Assembly (NCBI GenBank): GCA_903905655.1
Contig: CAIVHG010000035.1
Coordinates: 1-64,000 of the forward strand
Length of the DNA: 64,000 nucleotides
Direction: 5' to 3'
From: an uncultured beta proteobacterium
Lineage (GTDB): Bacteria; Pseudomonadota; Gammaproteobacteria; Burkholderiales; SG8-41
Shown here: positions 8,747 to 18,545 of the stretch, in pieces
Layout: every line of letters begins with the position of its first letter
Position numbering within the stretch: the stretch's first letter is position 1
Notes under the pieces: generated by a model
Seen by the model: the letters and a program-made list of their open reading frames with translations, nothing else
Database searches by the model: none
What the model was told of the DNA's origin: nothing
Made by a program: the position numbers and the translations under genes

Positions 8747-10336
8747 ATGAATGGGATTCCGCATAACGGCAAGCCGATGCTGAGTACACGACGCACCTGG
8801 AGTACGGCACTCGCTGTTGCCGCCTGCGCCATCGCCGCGTGCGCCCCCCTTTCCCCGGACCATCCGGCATCCGCAGAATCGCGCGCCGAGCAAGTACAAA
8901 GCGTCGAGCCGCTGCAGTTGCTCAACCGCCTGACCTGGGGCGCGAGCTGGGCATCGGCGCAGCAGATCTCTGCGCTCGGCAGCGCGCGGTTCCTGGAACA
9001 GCAGCTTCATCCCGCGCCCGCCGCTATGCCTCCCGAGATCGCGGCCCAGATCGACGCCATGACGATCTCGCAGCGCCCGGCCACGCAACTCGCGATCGAT
9101 CTCGAGCAGCGCCGCATCCAGGCCAATGCGATCGCAGATACTGAAAGCAAGCAGGCCGCGTTGCAGGCGTATCAGCAGGAACTGACACGGCTTGGGCGCG
9201 AGGCCGCGGCGCGCTCGCTGCTGCGCGCGCTCTACTCGCCCAATCAACTGCAGGAGCAGATGACCTGGTTCTGGATGAACCACTTCAACGTCTATCTGTT
9301 CAAACGCGACATCCGCGCGCTAGTCGGCGATTACGAGGAGCATGCGATACGCGATCATGCGCTCGGCCGCTTCCGCGACCTCCTGGCGGCGACCGTGCAT
9401 CATCCGGCGATGCTGCGTTATCTGGACAACGAGCAGAACGCGGCGGGCCGTCTCAACGAAAACTATGCGCGCGAGCTGATGGAACTGCACACCCTGGGTG
9501 TGGACGGCGGCTACACCCAGTCCGATGTGCAGGAACTCGCGCGCATCCTGACCGGCCTTGGGGTCAACGTGAATCGCGGCAATCCGAACGTGCGCGCCGC
9601 GCTGGCCGGCCAGTACGTGCGCGATGGGTTGTGGGAATTCAATCCGGGCCGGCACGATTACGGCGACAAGGTCCTGCTCGGGCAAACGGTCAAAGGGCGG
9701 GGGCTTGCCGAGATCGACGAAGCGATCGATCGCCTCGCACGGCACCCCGCCACCGCGCGCTACATCAGCCGCAAGCTCGCCACGTATTTCTGCTGCGACG
9801 ACCCCGCGCCCGAACTCGTGGCACGCATGGCCCAGGCGTTCCAGGCGAGCGATGGCGACATCGCGGCGACGTTGAAGACACTCTATGCATCCCCCGAGTT
9901 CGCGCGCTCGCTGGGCCGCAAGTTCAAGGACCCCATGCACTACGTCGTGTCCGCGCTGCGGCTTGCATATGACGACAAACCCATACTCAACACGGCACCG
10001 ATCATCAACTGGCTCAACCGCATGGGCCAGCCGCTCTACGCCCACCTCACGCCCGACGGCTATTCGATGACTCAGGAAGCGTGGGCGAGCCCCGGCCAGA
10101 TGACGACGCGCTTCGAGATCGCGCGCGCAATCGGGGCGAGCAATGCGGGGCTGTTCCGCGGCGAAGGCCCGCAGCCGGCCGAGCGTCCGGCGTTCCCGCA
10201 GCTCGCCAACGCGGTATATTACGGGTCGCTGATCAAGACCATTGGCCCCGCCACACGCGATGCCCTGGAGCGGGCGGCGTCGCAGCAGGACTGGAACATG
10301 TATCTGCTTGCCTCCCCAGAATTCATGAACCGCTGA
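8747..10336 (+). CDS. DUF1800 family protein
   Basis: LLNRLTWG, MTWFWMNHFNVYLFK, YLDNEQNAAGRLNENYARELMELHTLGVDGGYTQSDVQELARILTG signatures. Confidence 0.9.
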   Translation: MNGIPHNGKPMLSTRRTWSTALAVAACAIAACAPLSPDHPASAESRAEQVQSVEPLQLLNRLTWGASWASAQQISALGSARFLEQQLHPAPAAMPPEIAAQIDAMTISQRPATQLAIDLEQRRIQANAIADTESKQAALQAYQQELTRLGREAAARSLLRALYSPNQLQEQMTWFWMNHFNVYLFKRDIRALVGDYEEHAIRDHALGRFRDLLAATVHHPAMLRYLDNEQNAAGRLNENYARELMELHTLGVDGGYTQSDVQELARILTGLGVNVNRGNPNVRAALAGQYVRDGLWEFNPGRHDYGDKVLLGQTVKGRGLAEIDEAIDRLARHPATARYISRKLATYFCCDDPAPELVARMAQAFQASDGDIAATLKTLYASPEFARSLGRKFKDPMHYVVSALRLAYDDKPILNTAPIINWLNRMGQPLYAHLTPDGYSMTQEAWASPGQMTTRFEIARAIGASNAGLFRGEGPQPAERPAFPQLANAVYYGSLIKTIGPATRDALERAASQQDWNMYLLASPEFMNR

Positions 10337-10353
10337 CTGAACGAGGTGCCATC

Positions 10354-11538
10354 ATGAATCGCCGCGATCTGCTCAAGTATCTTGCGGGCGCCCCGCTCGC
10401 CGCCTCGGCGCTGCAACTATATGCCGCGCCTGCCGCCAGCACAAAGCTGTTGGTGGTATTCATGCGCGGCGGTTACGACGCGGCCAATTTCCTGGTGCCG
10501 GTTTCCAGCAGCTACTACTACGAAGCGCGTCCCAACATCTCGGTGCCGCGGCCGGGCCAGGGAACGAACGCAGCACTGCCGCTTGACGCGGACTGGGGAT
10601 TGCATCCCGCGCTGCGCGACACGCTATACAAGCTCTATGAAAAAGGCCAGGCCGCGTTCATCCCCTTTGCCGGAACCGACGACCTCTCGCGCAGCCATTT
10701 CGAAACTCAGGACAGCATCGAGCTCGGGCAGGCGCTCGACGGCAGCCGCAATTACGGCTCCGGCTTTCTGAACCGGCTTACCGAAACACTGACCGGTGCC
10801 CGCGCCATCGCGTTTACCGATCAGTTGCCGATCGCCATGCGCGGCGGCGTGCGCGTTCCCAACATGGCTCTGAGATTCGTGGCCCGGCCCGGGGTCGACA
10901 CACAGCGCAGCGCCGTCATTGCATCCATGTACCGCAATACTGCACTCGGCGCGCAGGTCGAGGAAGGCTTCGCCGTGCGCAACGAGGTGATGCAGGATCT
11001 GGCGGCCGAGATGGAAGCGGCGAGCCGCAATGCGATCACAACCCGAGGCTTCGAACTGGAAGCACGCCGCATTGCGAAACTGATGCGCGAGCGATTCAAT
11101 CTCGGGTTCGTGGACGTCGGCGGCTGGGACACGCATGTAGGTGAAGGCGGCGCCAACGGCTACCTCGCGAGCCGTCTGGAAGAACTCGGCCGCGGACTCG
11201 CCGGCTACGCGGATGAGATGGGGCCGGCATGGCGCGACACCATCGTCGTCGTGATCAGCGAATTCGGGCGCACCTTCCGCGAAAACGGCAACCGCGGCAC
11301 CGACCACGGCCACGGCAGTGTCTACTGGGTGCTGGGCGGCGGCATGCGCGGCGGCCGCATCGCGGGAGAACAGCAGCGCATCGCGCAGAAGACGCTGTTC
11401 CAGAACCGCGATTACCCGGTGCTCAATGAATACCGCGCTGTGTTCGGCGGACTGTTTGCGCGGCTCTACGGCCTCGGACCGTCAGAGATCGCGCGCATAT
11501 TCTCAGGCGTACAGGCCAAGGACATCGGCCTGATTTAA
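10354..11538 (+). CDS. DUF1501 family protein
   Basis: MNRRDLLKYLAGAPLAASAL; VVFMRGGYDAANFLVP; VISEFGRTFRENGNRGTDHGHG. Confidence 0.9.
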   Translation: MNRRDLLKYLAGAPLAASALQLYAAPAASTKLLVVFMRGGYDAANFLVPVSSSYYYEARPNISVPRPGQGTNAALPLDADWGLHPALRDTLYKLYEKGQAAFIPFAGTDDLSRSHFETQDSIELGQALDGSRNYGSGFLNRLTETLTGARAIAFTDQLPIAMRGGVRVPNMALRFVARPGVDTQRSAVIASMYRNTALGAQVEEGFAVRNEVMQDLAAEMEAASRNAITTRGFELEARRIAKLMRERFNLGFVDVGGWDTHVGEGGANGYLASRLEELGRGLAGYADEMGPAWRDTIVVVISEFGRTFRENGNRGTDHGHGSVYWVLGGGMRGGRIAGEQQRIAQKTLFQNRDYPVLNEYRAVFGGLFARLYGLGPSEIARIFSGVQAKDIGLI

Positions 11539-11565
11539 GAGATGCAGACGCCGGCGCCGGCGCTG

Positions 11566-12198
11566 CTAATTCAGCGCGAGCGGATTCGGCGTGGGGTCGG
11601 CGATCTTGGTGAGCAGGTTGCGATCCCTGTGGTGAAATGGCTCGGACTTGCCGCGGATCATGAGCACCGTGTCCTCGTCATAGGACCAGGTGCCGTCAGG
11701 GTTGATGCTCACCTTGATGCGGAACTCCACCGTCTTGAACGCGTATTCGAGAAACGGCGTGGAGCAGATGCCGTAGCTTTCCGCGCCTTTGGTCGCGACC
11801 AGCTCGAACTCCTTTGAATCCGCGGATGCCGTGCCCACTGCCATCGCGACCTGGGCGCGCGGAATGGTGAGCGTCTGGATGACAGTCCCGGTGGCGGGTT
11901 CCCAAAGCCAGTATCCGACCTGATCGTGGTAGGTCTTGGACTGGCCCGGCTTGACCATGTGCGTGTGATACCTGAGGCCGTAGAACAGCTGCGGCCCATT
12001 GGTCTGCGGATCGATCGGCTGCAGCTCGATGCGCTCGACGAACGCCTGCTTTTTCGGGCCGTCCGCCTTGGGCTTGACGTCGAGGCCGCGCGCCCCCTGC
12101 CAGATGCCCGCCATGCCCGTCAGCGGGCCGAGATTGCGCAGCGTATCGACATCGACGTCCGACGGCTCTGTATAAATATCCTCGGAAAACTCCTCCAT
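11566..12198 (-). CDS. Nitrobindin-like / FABP-type heme-binding beta-barrel protein
   Basis: LGPLTGMAGIWQGARGLD, LFYGLRYHTHM, QTLTIPRAQVAMAVG motifs. Confidence 0.7.
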   Translation of the reverse strand: MEEFSEDIYTEPSDVDVDTLRNLGPLTGMAGIWQGARGLDVKPKADGPKKQAFVERIELQPIDPQTNGPQLFYGLRYHTHMVKPGQSKTYHDQVGYWLWEPATGTVIQTLTIPRAQVAMAVGTASADSKEFELVATKGAESYGICSTPFLEYAFKTVEFRIKVSINPDGTWSYDEDTVLMIRGKSEPFHHRDRNLLTKIADPTPNPLALN

Positions 12199-12347
12199 GA
12201 TGTACTCCTATGCAGTTATTAGGCATGGAGTCATGCGCAGCCTGGTGATGCTCCGGCCAATCGGACCCCGAAGCTGAATTATGCCACCTTGGTCACGCCT
12301 TTACTAAATGTCGAGGCCGGTGCGCGGCAGCACGGGACCAACGGCCA

Positions 12348-14024
12348 TCAATAGCTTCGACCGTTGTGCGTTTCCCCGTGACAGTTCAGATAGCACTGCC
12401 GGGTCACCGTATTGACGTAGAGCTTCGCGGCGGCACCAGTGCCCACCGGCGTATTGTCGGTGGTGGAAAGATTGATCAGCCGGCTGTTGAAGGTTGCGTT
12501 GCCCTGCGTGCCGCTGATCCCGTGCGGATCATGGCAGGCCTTGCAGCCATAGCGCAGATGTTCAGACCGGTTGTGCGGCGACCCGCTGGTGACGGTCGAT
12601 TGGCGGTGGCACTTGTAGCAGATGTCGCCGGCAGTCGGCGTGCTGTTGGTCGCATACGGCCGTTCCAGCAGCCGCACATTTGTAGATCCGTGCGGGCCGT
12701 TGGGTCCCGTTCCGCCGGCGCCCGGCCCGGCATTGTTGTTGTGGCAGTCTTCGCACTTGACGATGCTCGATATCGTCCACGGTGCGAGCAGGCTCGGCAC
12801 GTTCGCGCTCTTGCCGGGTCCTGCGACCGGATGATACGACGGATTGAGCGTGCTGAATTCGAGCCGCGTATTGCTCTGCGCGATCTGGCGTGCGATGAGC
12901 GGCGCGGGCTGGCCGGGGCTGTCGGCATGGCAGCGAAAGCAGATTTGATACTCTGCAGTGGCGGGATTGATCGCGGCACCATTGATATCGATGCCGCGCA
13001 CTCCGATGAGCGAGCCCGGCAGCGTTCCCGCCGTGGCATTGCTGGCGTGCGGATTGTGACAGTCCACGCACTCGACGTGACGCGACTGCGCCACCGCGGA
13101 TTCGATCGGGTCGTGCACGCCGGTGGTGGCCGCCACCGGATGGATTGAAGATTTAGCGAACTCGCTCTGGACATTTTTCGCCGCTACGTTGCCGTTGTGG
13201 CAAGGGTAGCAGTTGTTTTCCTCGACAGCGGTGTTGAGGTTCCATTTTTTGCCGCCGGCAGCGTGCGGCCGATGACAGCTCTCGCACGCGTTTGCCGAAA
13301 CCGTGGTCCAGCTGGTGTGCGGCCAGGGATTGGTGCCGCTGCCGTTCCAGGTCTTGGTCGACAGCCGGTGGTCGCTCTGACTCCAGTAATTCTTCAGGTG
13401 GCAGGTCTGGCACAGCGCGGACCCCTGATTCGACATCACCAGAAACTTTCCATTGCTATCGTCATGCGGATCGTGGCACGCTGTGCACTGCAGCTGACCT
13501 GCGGCATCGAGCTTCACGCGCCCCGTGAGCAGGGAAGGTGCCGCAAGCTCGCCGCGCGCGGCAGCGAGCGCCGCCGAGTAAGTGATCGACACCGGGTGAT
13601 CGTCCGAAAGATCCGTGCCGATGGCGCTGGCCGAGCCGGTGGGCATAGTCGTCACCCCGCCTGCCATCGCGATCGGCGTGGCGCGATTCAGCACATCGCC
13701 CAGCGCTATGGTGCCGTCGTGGCAGCTCAGGCACAACAGCGAAGCGCCATTGGGCTGACCGGCGTTGCCTTTGGCGGTGGAACTCGTGTACGGAATATAA
13801 GTCGCGCCTGGTGTGCGCCGGTTCCACAGCTGAGCGCTCGGTGCATTGTTATGCGGTGCATGGCAGAACACACAAATCTGCGGTTCCGACGCGCCTTTGA
13901 CAGTCCCCGGTCCGCTCACCGACAAATTATGTTTGCTCGTCGCCAGCAAACCAGCCGCAGCCGCCGGGAAAATCACGCACACTGCAACGACGATGGCGGC
14001 GAGCCACCGCAGCCAGCGACTCAA
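12348..14024 (-). CDS. Multiheme c-type cytochrome (11 CXXCH + 1 CX3CH), doubled-CXXCH type
   Basis: Signal peptide; 11 CXXCH motifs counted plus C-terminal CYLNCH. Confidence 0.9.
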   Translation of the reverse strand: MSRWLRWLAAIVVAVCVIFPAAAAGLLATSKHNLSVSGPGTVKGASEPQICVFCHAPHNNAPSAQLWNRRTPGATYIPYTSSTAKGNAGQPNGASLLCLSCHDGTIALGDVLNRATPIAMAGGVTTMPTGSASAIGTDLSDDHPVSITYSAALAAARGELAAPSLLTGRVKLDAAGQLQCTACHDPHDDSNGKFLVMSNQGSALCQTCHLKNYWSQSDHRLSTKTWNGSGTNPWPHTSWTTVSANACESCHRPHAAGGKKWNLNTAVEENNCYPCHNGNVAAKNVQSEFAKSSIHPVAATTGVHDPIESAVAQSRHVECVDCHNPHASNATAGTLPGSLIGVRGIDINGAAINPATAEYQICFRCHADSPGQPAPLIARQIAQSNTRLEFSTLNPSYHPVAGPGKSANVPSLLAPWTISSIVKCEDCHNNNAGPGAGGTGPNGPHGSTNVRLLERPYATNSTPTAGDICYKCHRQSTVTSGSPHNRSEHLRYGCKACHDPHGISGTQGNATFNSRLINLSTTDNTPVGTGAAAKLYVNTVTRQCYLNCHGETHNGRSY

Positions 14025-15043
14025 GCGTCGCCCCCGATATACCGAAACACCTGGACGCGGCTGTTGTATGAATCGGCAACGTAGATTAAATCGTCGTCGC
14101 CAATGTAGATGCCCGCCGGCAGCCAGAATTCTCCGCGCTCGCGGCCGAGCGCGCCGAATGCGAGAAGCAGCCTGCCTGCAGTGTCGAATATCTGCACCGC
14201 ATTGAACAGCGCATCGACAACGTAGATGTGTCCATAGCGATCGGTGGCCACGCCCTTCTGGCGCAAATGATCCCCGCTGCCGTCGCCCAATTGCCCAAAC
14301 TTTCCCAGATAGCGACCGCCATCGTCGAAGATCTGGACGCGAAAATTCATGGCATCAGTTACATAGAGCTTGCCCTGCGGCGTGCGCCAGATGAGCGTCG
14401 GATAGTTGAATTCACCGTCGCCCGCGCCGCGGCGCCCGAAACTGTACGCGAGTTTTCCATTGCGCTCGAACACCTTGACGTCGTGCGCAGTGGTGTCCAC
14501 CACGTAAATCCGTCCGCTCCTTGCATCGACCGCGATCCCGGTCGGCTGCCTGAGCGGTGCGCTCAGTGCGACGCGGGAAATCACATGTTCGCGCGGCCGC
14601 ATGACCGACACGGTGGCGAGCGCAGAATCCGTGACGTAGACCTCTCCCGCCGCTCCACGTGCGAGCCCCACGGCAGACGGCAGTGCGCCGCTCTCAGGAC
14701 GCAGCAATTCGTAATCGCCATTTGCGGTGTCAAAGCGATGCACGCCTTGTGCGCCCGGGTCTGCTACATAAAGCATTGGCCCGACCGCGAGCACTGCCAT
14801 CGGCCGCACCAGCCGTGAGTCGCTGCCGCCGAACAGCGCGTCCGCGACGCGCTGCAGGAAACCCTTGGTGATACCGAGATCGTCGGGGCGCGCAATCGTC
14901 TCGACGTACGCGATCCGCGGCGCCGCCGGCGCCGCCGGCCACACCAGCGGCACCTTGTCCTCGGCTTTATGCACTGTTGGCGCGCATGCAGCCAGCGCCA
15001 GCAGCATCCAGATCACACAGGCCTTGTGTAGACGAATGCTCAT
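14021..15043 (-). CDS. NHL-repeat (beta-propeller) lipoprotein
   Basis: Lipobox LALAAC; repeated GxIYVVDxxxxxVQIFD-type motifs; 4-nt overlap with the downstream cytochrome gene. Confidence 0.8.
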   Translation of the reverse strand: MSIRLHKACVIWMLLALAACAPTVHKAEDKVPLVWPAAPAAPRIAYVETIARPDDLGITKGFLQRVADALFGGSDSRLVRPMAVLAVGPMLYVADPGAQGVHRFDTANGDYELLRPESGALPSAVGLARGAAGEVYVTDSALATVSVMRPREHVISRVALSAPLRQPTGIAVDARSGRIYVVDTTAHDVKVFERNGKLAYSFGRRGAGDGEFNYPTLIWRTPQGKLYVTDAMNFRVQIFDDGGRYLGKFGQLGDGSGDHLRQKGVATDRYGHIYVVDALFNAVQIFDTAGRLLLAFGALGRERGEFWLPAGIYIGDDDLIYVADSYNSRVQVFRYIGGDA

Positions 15044-15045
15044 GC

Positions 15046-17064
15046 TCAGAATTCTCTGCGGCCAACAAGCTGGATCAGGTTGCGCACGCGCTCGGTGTTG
15101 CCCTGAGTTTCGCGCGAGCGCCCGATATCCAGCGTGAGGCTCGCCTTGCGATAGCGCCATTGGCCCTTGATCGAGGCCGCCATGCGGCTGCGCGGCAACA
15201 CGCCGCCGATGTCCCGTTCGTAGCTCGCATCCGCGGACAGGTCGAGTCCGAACCAGCGCTGCGACCAGTACCTGAAGTCGTACGCGGTGAGATTCACATT
15301 CTGCGTGGAGTTCGCGTAGTCGACCCGGGTGCGGCGCATCCCGACGCGCACGTTGCCGGTGCCGAAGAACGGGTCTTCGCTCTGCACGTAGACGTCGCTT
15401 GCCACGCGCGTATAGGGAGAGATCGCTTCGCGCCGGTCTTCGCTCTCGAAACTGCCACCGACCGAAGATTCGAACGGCGTCTTCAGTGGCATATCCGCCC
15501 GCACCCCATACAGGCTACCGTGCACCGTATTGAGCTGAAACGTGGGACTGCCCGAGGTCAGACGCGGCGTGGACTCAATAAAGCGCAAATACACGCTCAC
15601 GTAGTTGCGCAGGCTCCAGTTGATGTTCAGCGTCTGATCGGACTGTGCATAGGCGTAAGTGCCCCCGACGTCGTAGCTGTAGTCCACCAGCACTTCCTGG
15701 CCGTCGACGATGTTGCCCCCGATCAGCCGCTGCAAGCGCATCTCCAGGCCGACCACGGTGATTGTGTAATCACTGCCTTCCACAAAGGACTGCGTGCGCG
15801 TGTTATTGCTGACGAGCACGCTGCCGCCGACGACATGCTGGTGCGAAAGTGGGGAATACGCGATTCCCGTCAGCGTAACGCGTTCTCCGATCACTGCGGT
15901 CTGGTTTGCCACGGCCTTCTGCTCGCGCAGATCGCGGCGCACGGCGTAGTTCACCTGCACGCTGCCCAGCGGAAGCGCATGCTGGTAGCGCCCCGATGCG
16001 TCGACCCCAGTTGTGCTCGAGGTGTACTGGCTGGTCCGGTTGTTTTCGCCATGCACGCTTACGGTCGCCGTGAGATCCTTGTGCGGCCAGTAGCTTGCGC
16101 CAGCGCTAACGGCATTGACTACAGAGGAAAGTGCTCCCTGATTGCTCGAGTTGTAGTTGTACGTCGCGAAACTCTGCAGCTGTTCCGAGTGCCGGCCGCG
16201 CACATCCAGAAATGCTCTGGCGTCCCGGCGATCGGGCAGTGCGCTCTGCCCAGTCACGTAGCTCTGGGTATTCAATGCGAGAAGATTGACGAGATCGAAT
16301 TGCCGGTTCGCGCCGAACGTGAATCGTGAATCGGCGCTCACGCTCTGCGTCGTGGAGTTGCTCGCCTGGACGGGAAGATTAGGGCTGCCGCTGATCGATG
16401 CCTGCTTCGTGCTCTGATATTGCACCTGAGTCGCACCCAGCGCACCGAACGACCGTGTTGCCTTGAAGTTGAGGCGGTCAAGCATATCGTCGATGATGCG
16501 GTCTACCCCCCGGCCCTGGGAATGCGCACGCGTTGCGTCCACATACACAGGCACCGGCGTCACCGGCCCCAATATTGACATATCAAAACCGTAGCGCGTG
16601 TTCTGCTGCGTGAGGACCTGGCCAGGCGAGACACTCAGGGTAGGATTCAGATGATCGTAGAACACCGATCCTCGATAAGGCTTGTCGCGCAGTATCGTCG
16701 CCCGGCCGGTCAGGTTGTAGAGCGCGCCCTTCGACTGATCGCTACTGGTATCGCTCGCGAAGCTCTGACGCTGCAACACCGGTCCGCCTCCGATGTCGAA
16801 GCTCAGCAGGCTCGGATGGTATGCATAGCTGTGCGTCATCAGAAACAACTCCTGCCGCAGATCCGCCTGCGCCTGGCGCGATCGCACCGGGGTTCCGCCG
16901 GCTGCCGGCTGCCCAGTCACAAACTCGTCACGCAAATAGCGTATCGTCGCGTAACCTTCCATGGCCGTGAAACGAAACGGCACGATGTCCTCGGCACGAC
17001 ATGAATCCGGCGGCGCCATGAGAAGTGCCAAGCCGCCGCAGGCCAGGAGCACCGCTGCTTGCAT
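15046..17064 (-). CDS. Large outer-membrane beta-barrel (porin-cytochrome-type channel candidate)
   Basis: Signal peptide (MQAAVLLACGGLALL), alternating amphipathic strands, C-terminal aromatic ...QLVGRREF; sits between NHL lipoprotein genes. Start uncertain. Confidence 0.65.
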   Translation of the reverse strand: MQAAVLLACGGLALLMAPPDSCRAEDIVPFRFTAMEGYATIRYLRDEFVTGQPAAGGTPVRSRQAQADLRQELFLMTHSYAYHPSLLSFDIGGGPVLQRQSFASDTSSDQSKGALYNLTGRATILRDKPYRGSVFYDHLNPTLSVSPGQVLTQQNTRYGFDMSILGPVTPVPVYVDATRAHSQGRGVDRIIDDMLDRLNFKATRSFGALGATQVQYQSTKQASISGSPNLPVQASNSTTQSVSADSRFTFGANRQFDLVNLLALNTQSYVTGQSALPDRRDARAFLDVRGRHSEQLQSFATYNYNSSNQGALSSVVNAVSAGASYWPHKDLTATVSVHGENNRTSQYTSSTTGVDASGRYQHALPLGSVQVNYAVRRDLREQKAVANQTAVIGERVTLTGIAYSPLSHQHVVGGSVLVSNNTRTQSFVEGSDYTITVVGLEMRLQRLIGGNIVDGQEVLVDYSYDVGGTYAYAQSDQTLNINWSLRNYVSVYLRFIESTPRLTSGSPTFQLNTVHGSLYGVRADMPLKTPFESSVGGSFESEDRREAISPYTRVASDVYVQSEDPFFGTGNVRVGMRRTRVDYANSTQNVNLTAYDFRYWSQRWFGLDLSADASYERDIGGVLPRSRMAASIKGQWRYRKASLTLDIGRSRETQGNTERVRNLIQLVGRREF

Positions 17065-17194
17065 TGCACGGCCGCCTGCTGCGTTGCCTGCAAGCGAACA
17101 GCGCAACCTAGAGGCGTCCAGCGCTCGTTGCTTAATCGCCACGCCGCCGCTCCGCTGTTGCCGGTATCCATCCCCTTCCCCGTCCAATGCATCG

Positions 17195-18340
17195 TCACCG
17201 CGCAGTATTGGTATTGGCCGCCTGTGTGGTCACAGATTTGGCGTCGGGTGGATAGCTCATGCCGTTCATTTTTCCGAATCCGTATACGTCGACCTTGTTC
17301 GGACCAAACTGGCTGACGACGAAAATCAGGTAATCGATGGCAAACCTCGGGTCTGCGTAGCGGCGGAACAGTTCCACATTCTTGTAGTCGATCGAAACGC
17401 CTGCCGGAAGGTTGAGGCCCTCAGCGCCTGCACCGGGCTGACCAAAGTAGAGCAGCAGCCTGCCGTCGTTGTCGAATATCTGCACGTTCTCGAATGCCGA
17501 ATCCCCGACATAAAGACGGCCAGAACGGTCGATCGCAATGCCTTTGGGACGCACGAACTTTCCGACTTCAGCGCCCAGATCTCCGTAGATGCGCACGAGC
17601 TTGCCTTCGGCCGTAAAGCGCTGCACTCTGAAATTGCTGGTATCGACGACGTAGACATCGCCATCCGGGCCGACGGCGATATTGGTGGGATGAAACAGCT
17701 CGCCGCGCTCGGACCCCGCGGTACCGAACTTGAATTGCGGCTTGCCCGTACGCTTGTCGAGCACCACCACCTGATGATGCTTGATGTCGACGACGTAGAG
17801 GCGCTCCCCGGAAATTACCGTGTCCACCGGTTTGAATTCGCCGTCCGCGCCATACGCATACTGGAAGCGATCGCTGCCGTCGTAGACCAGAACCTGGTCG
17901 CGCCCGGTATCCGTCACGTACTTCGTGCCGTCCGCATCGATCCTGACGTTGATCGGCCGCTGCATGCGCCCATTGCCCACTCCCGAAAGCAGCGTGAACC
18001 GATGCTGCACGAAATCGAAAACCGCAAGGCCCGATGCACGGCTGTCAGCCACGTAGAGCTTGCCTTCGTACATGGCCACGCCGTACGGCTGTTTGAGGCG
18101 CTGCACGTTCTGATCATCGCCAAGCACAAACTTTGCGAGGCTGCTATCCGCCGCATTCACGTCGCGGTCGCTCATGATCGTGGTCAGATGCTGGATGCGC
18201 GGCGCATCCGGCAACGCCGGATAAAAAACGGCGCCGGGCGCCGTGACAACCTTCGGCCCCGGTGCCGCGCAAGCTGCAACCAGCGACACCGCGAGCGCAA
18301 TCAGGGCGCGGCGCAAAACTCTACTCTCAAACATCGTCAT
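17195..18340 (-). CDS. NHL-repeat (beta-propeller) lipoprotein
   Basis: Lipobox SLVAAC; repeats such as LYVADSRASGLAVFD, VYVVDTSNFRVQRF, LYVGDSAFENVQIFD; GGAG before ATG at 18340. Confidence 0.8.
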   Translation of the reverse strand: MTMFESRVLRRALIALAVSLVAACAAPGPKVVTAPGAVFYPALPDAPRIQHLTTIMSDRDVNAADSSLAKFVLGDDQNVQRLKQPYGVAMYEGKLYVADSRASGLAVFDFVQHRFTLLSGVGNGRMQRPINVRIDADGTKYVTDTGRDQVLVYDGSDRFQYAYGADGEFKPVDTVISGERLYVVDIKHHQVVVLDKRTGKPQFKFGTAGSERGELFHPTNIAVGPDGDVYVVDTSNFRVQRFTAEGKLVRIYGDLGAEVGKFVRPKGIAIDRSGRLYVGDSAFENVQIFDNDGRLLLYFGQPGAGAEGLNLPAGVSIDYKNVELFRRYADPRFAIDYLIFVVSQFGPNKVDVYGFGKMNGMSYPPDAKSVTTQAANTNTAR

Positions 18341-18545
18341 TAGGTCTCCAGGGGTTATGACACTGGGCGGATGTTCGCTGCACGAACCGTGGGCACCGGT
18401 AAACGCCGCAAAAGCAGCGCACGCCCGCAGGATGAACTCGAAACATCTACCATCGGCGTTCCGATCGGCGCATCGCCACACGCACCTGCGTGCGGCAAGT
18501 AAACGCAGGGCAATGCACCGCTCGCAACTGATCTCTGGAATAGCC

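Noticed and set aside
11550-11561. GCCGGCGCCGGC palindrome between convergent genes
   Set aside because: Short and expected in GC-rich DNA; no T tract, so not called as a terminator.
12366-14084. Plus-strand ORFs opposite the 12-heme cytochrome
   Set aside because: Shadow frames of a CXXCH-rich gene; no start signals or domains.
14977-18343. Plus-strand ORFs 14977..16329 and 16961..18343
   Set aside because: Antisense to the beta-barrel and NHL genes; Arg/His/Ala-rich, no recognisable domain.
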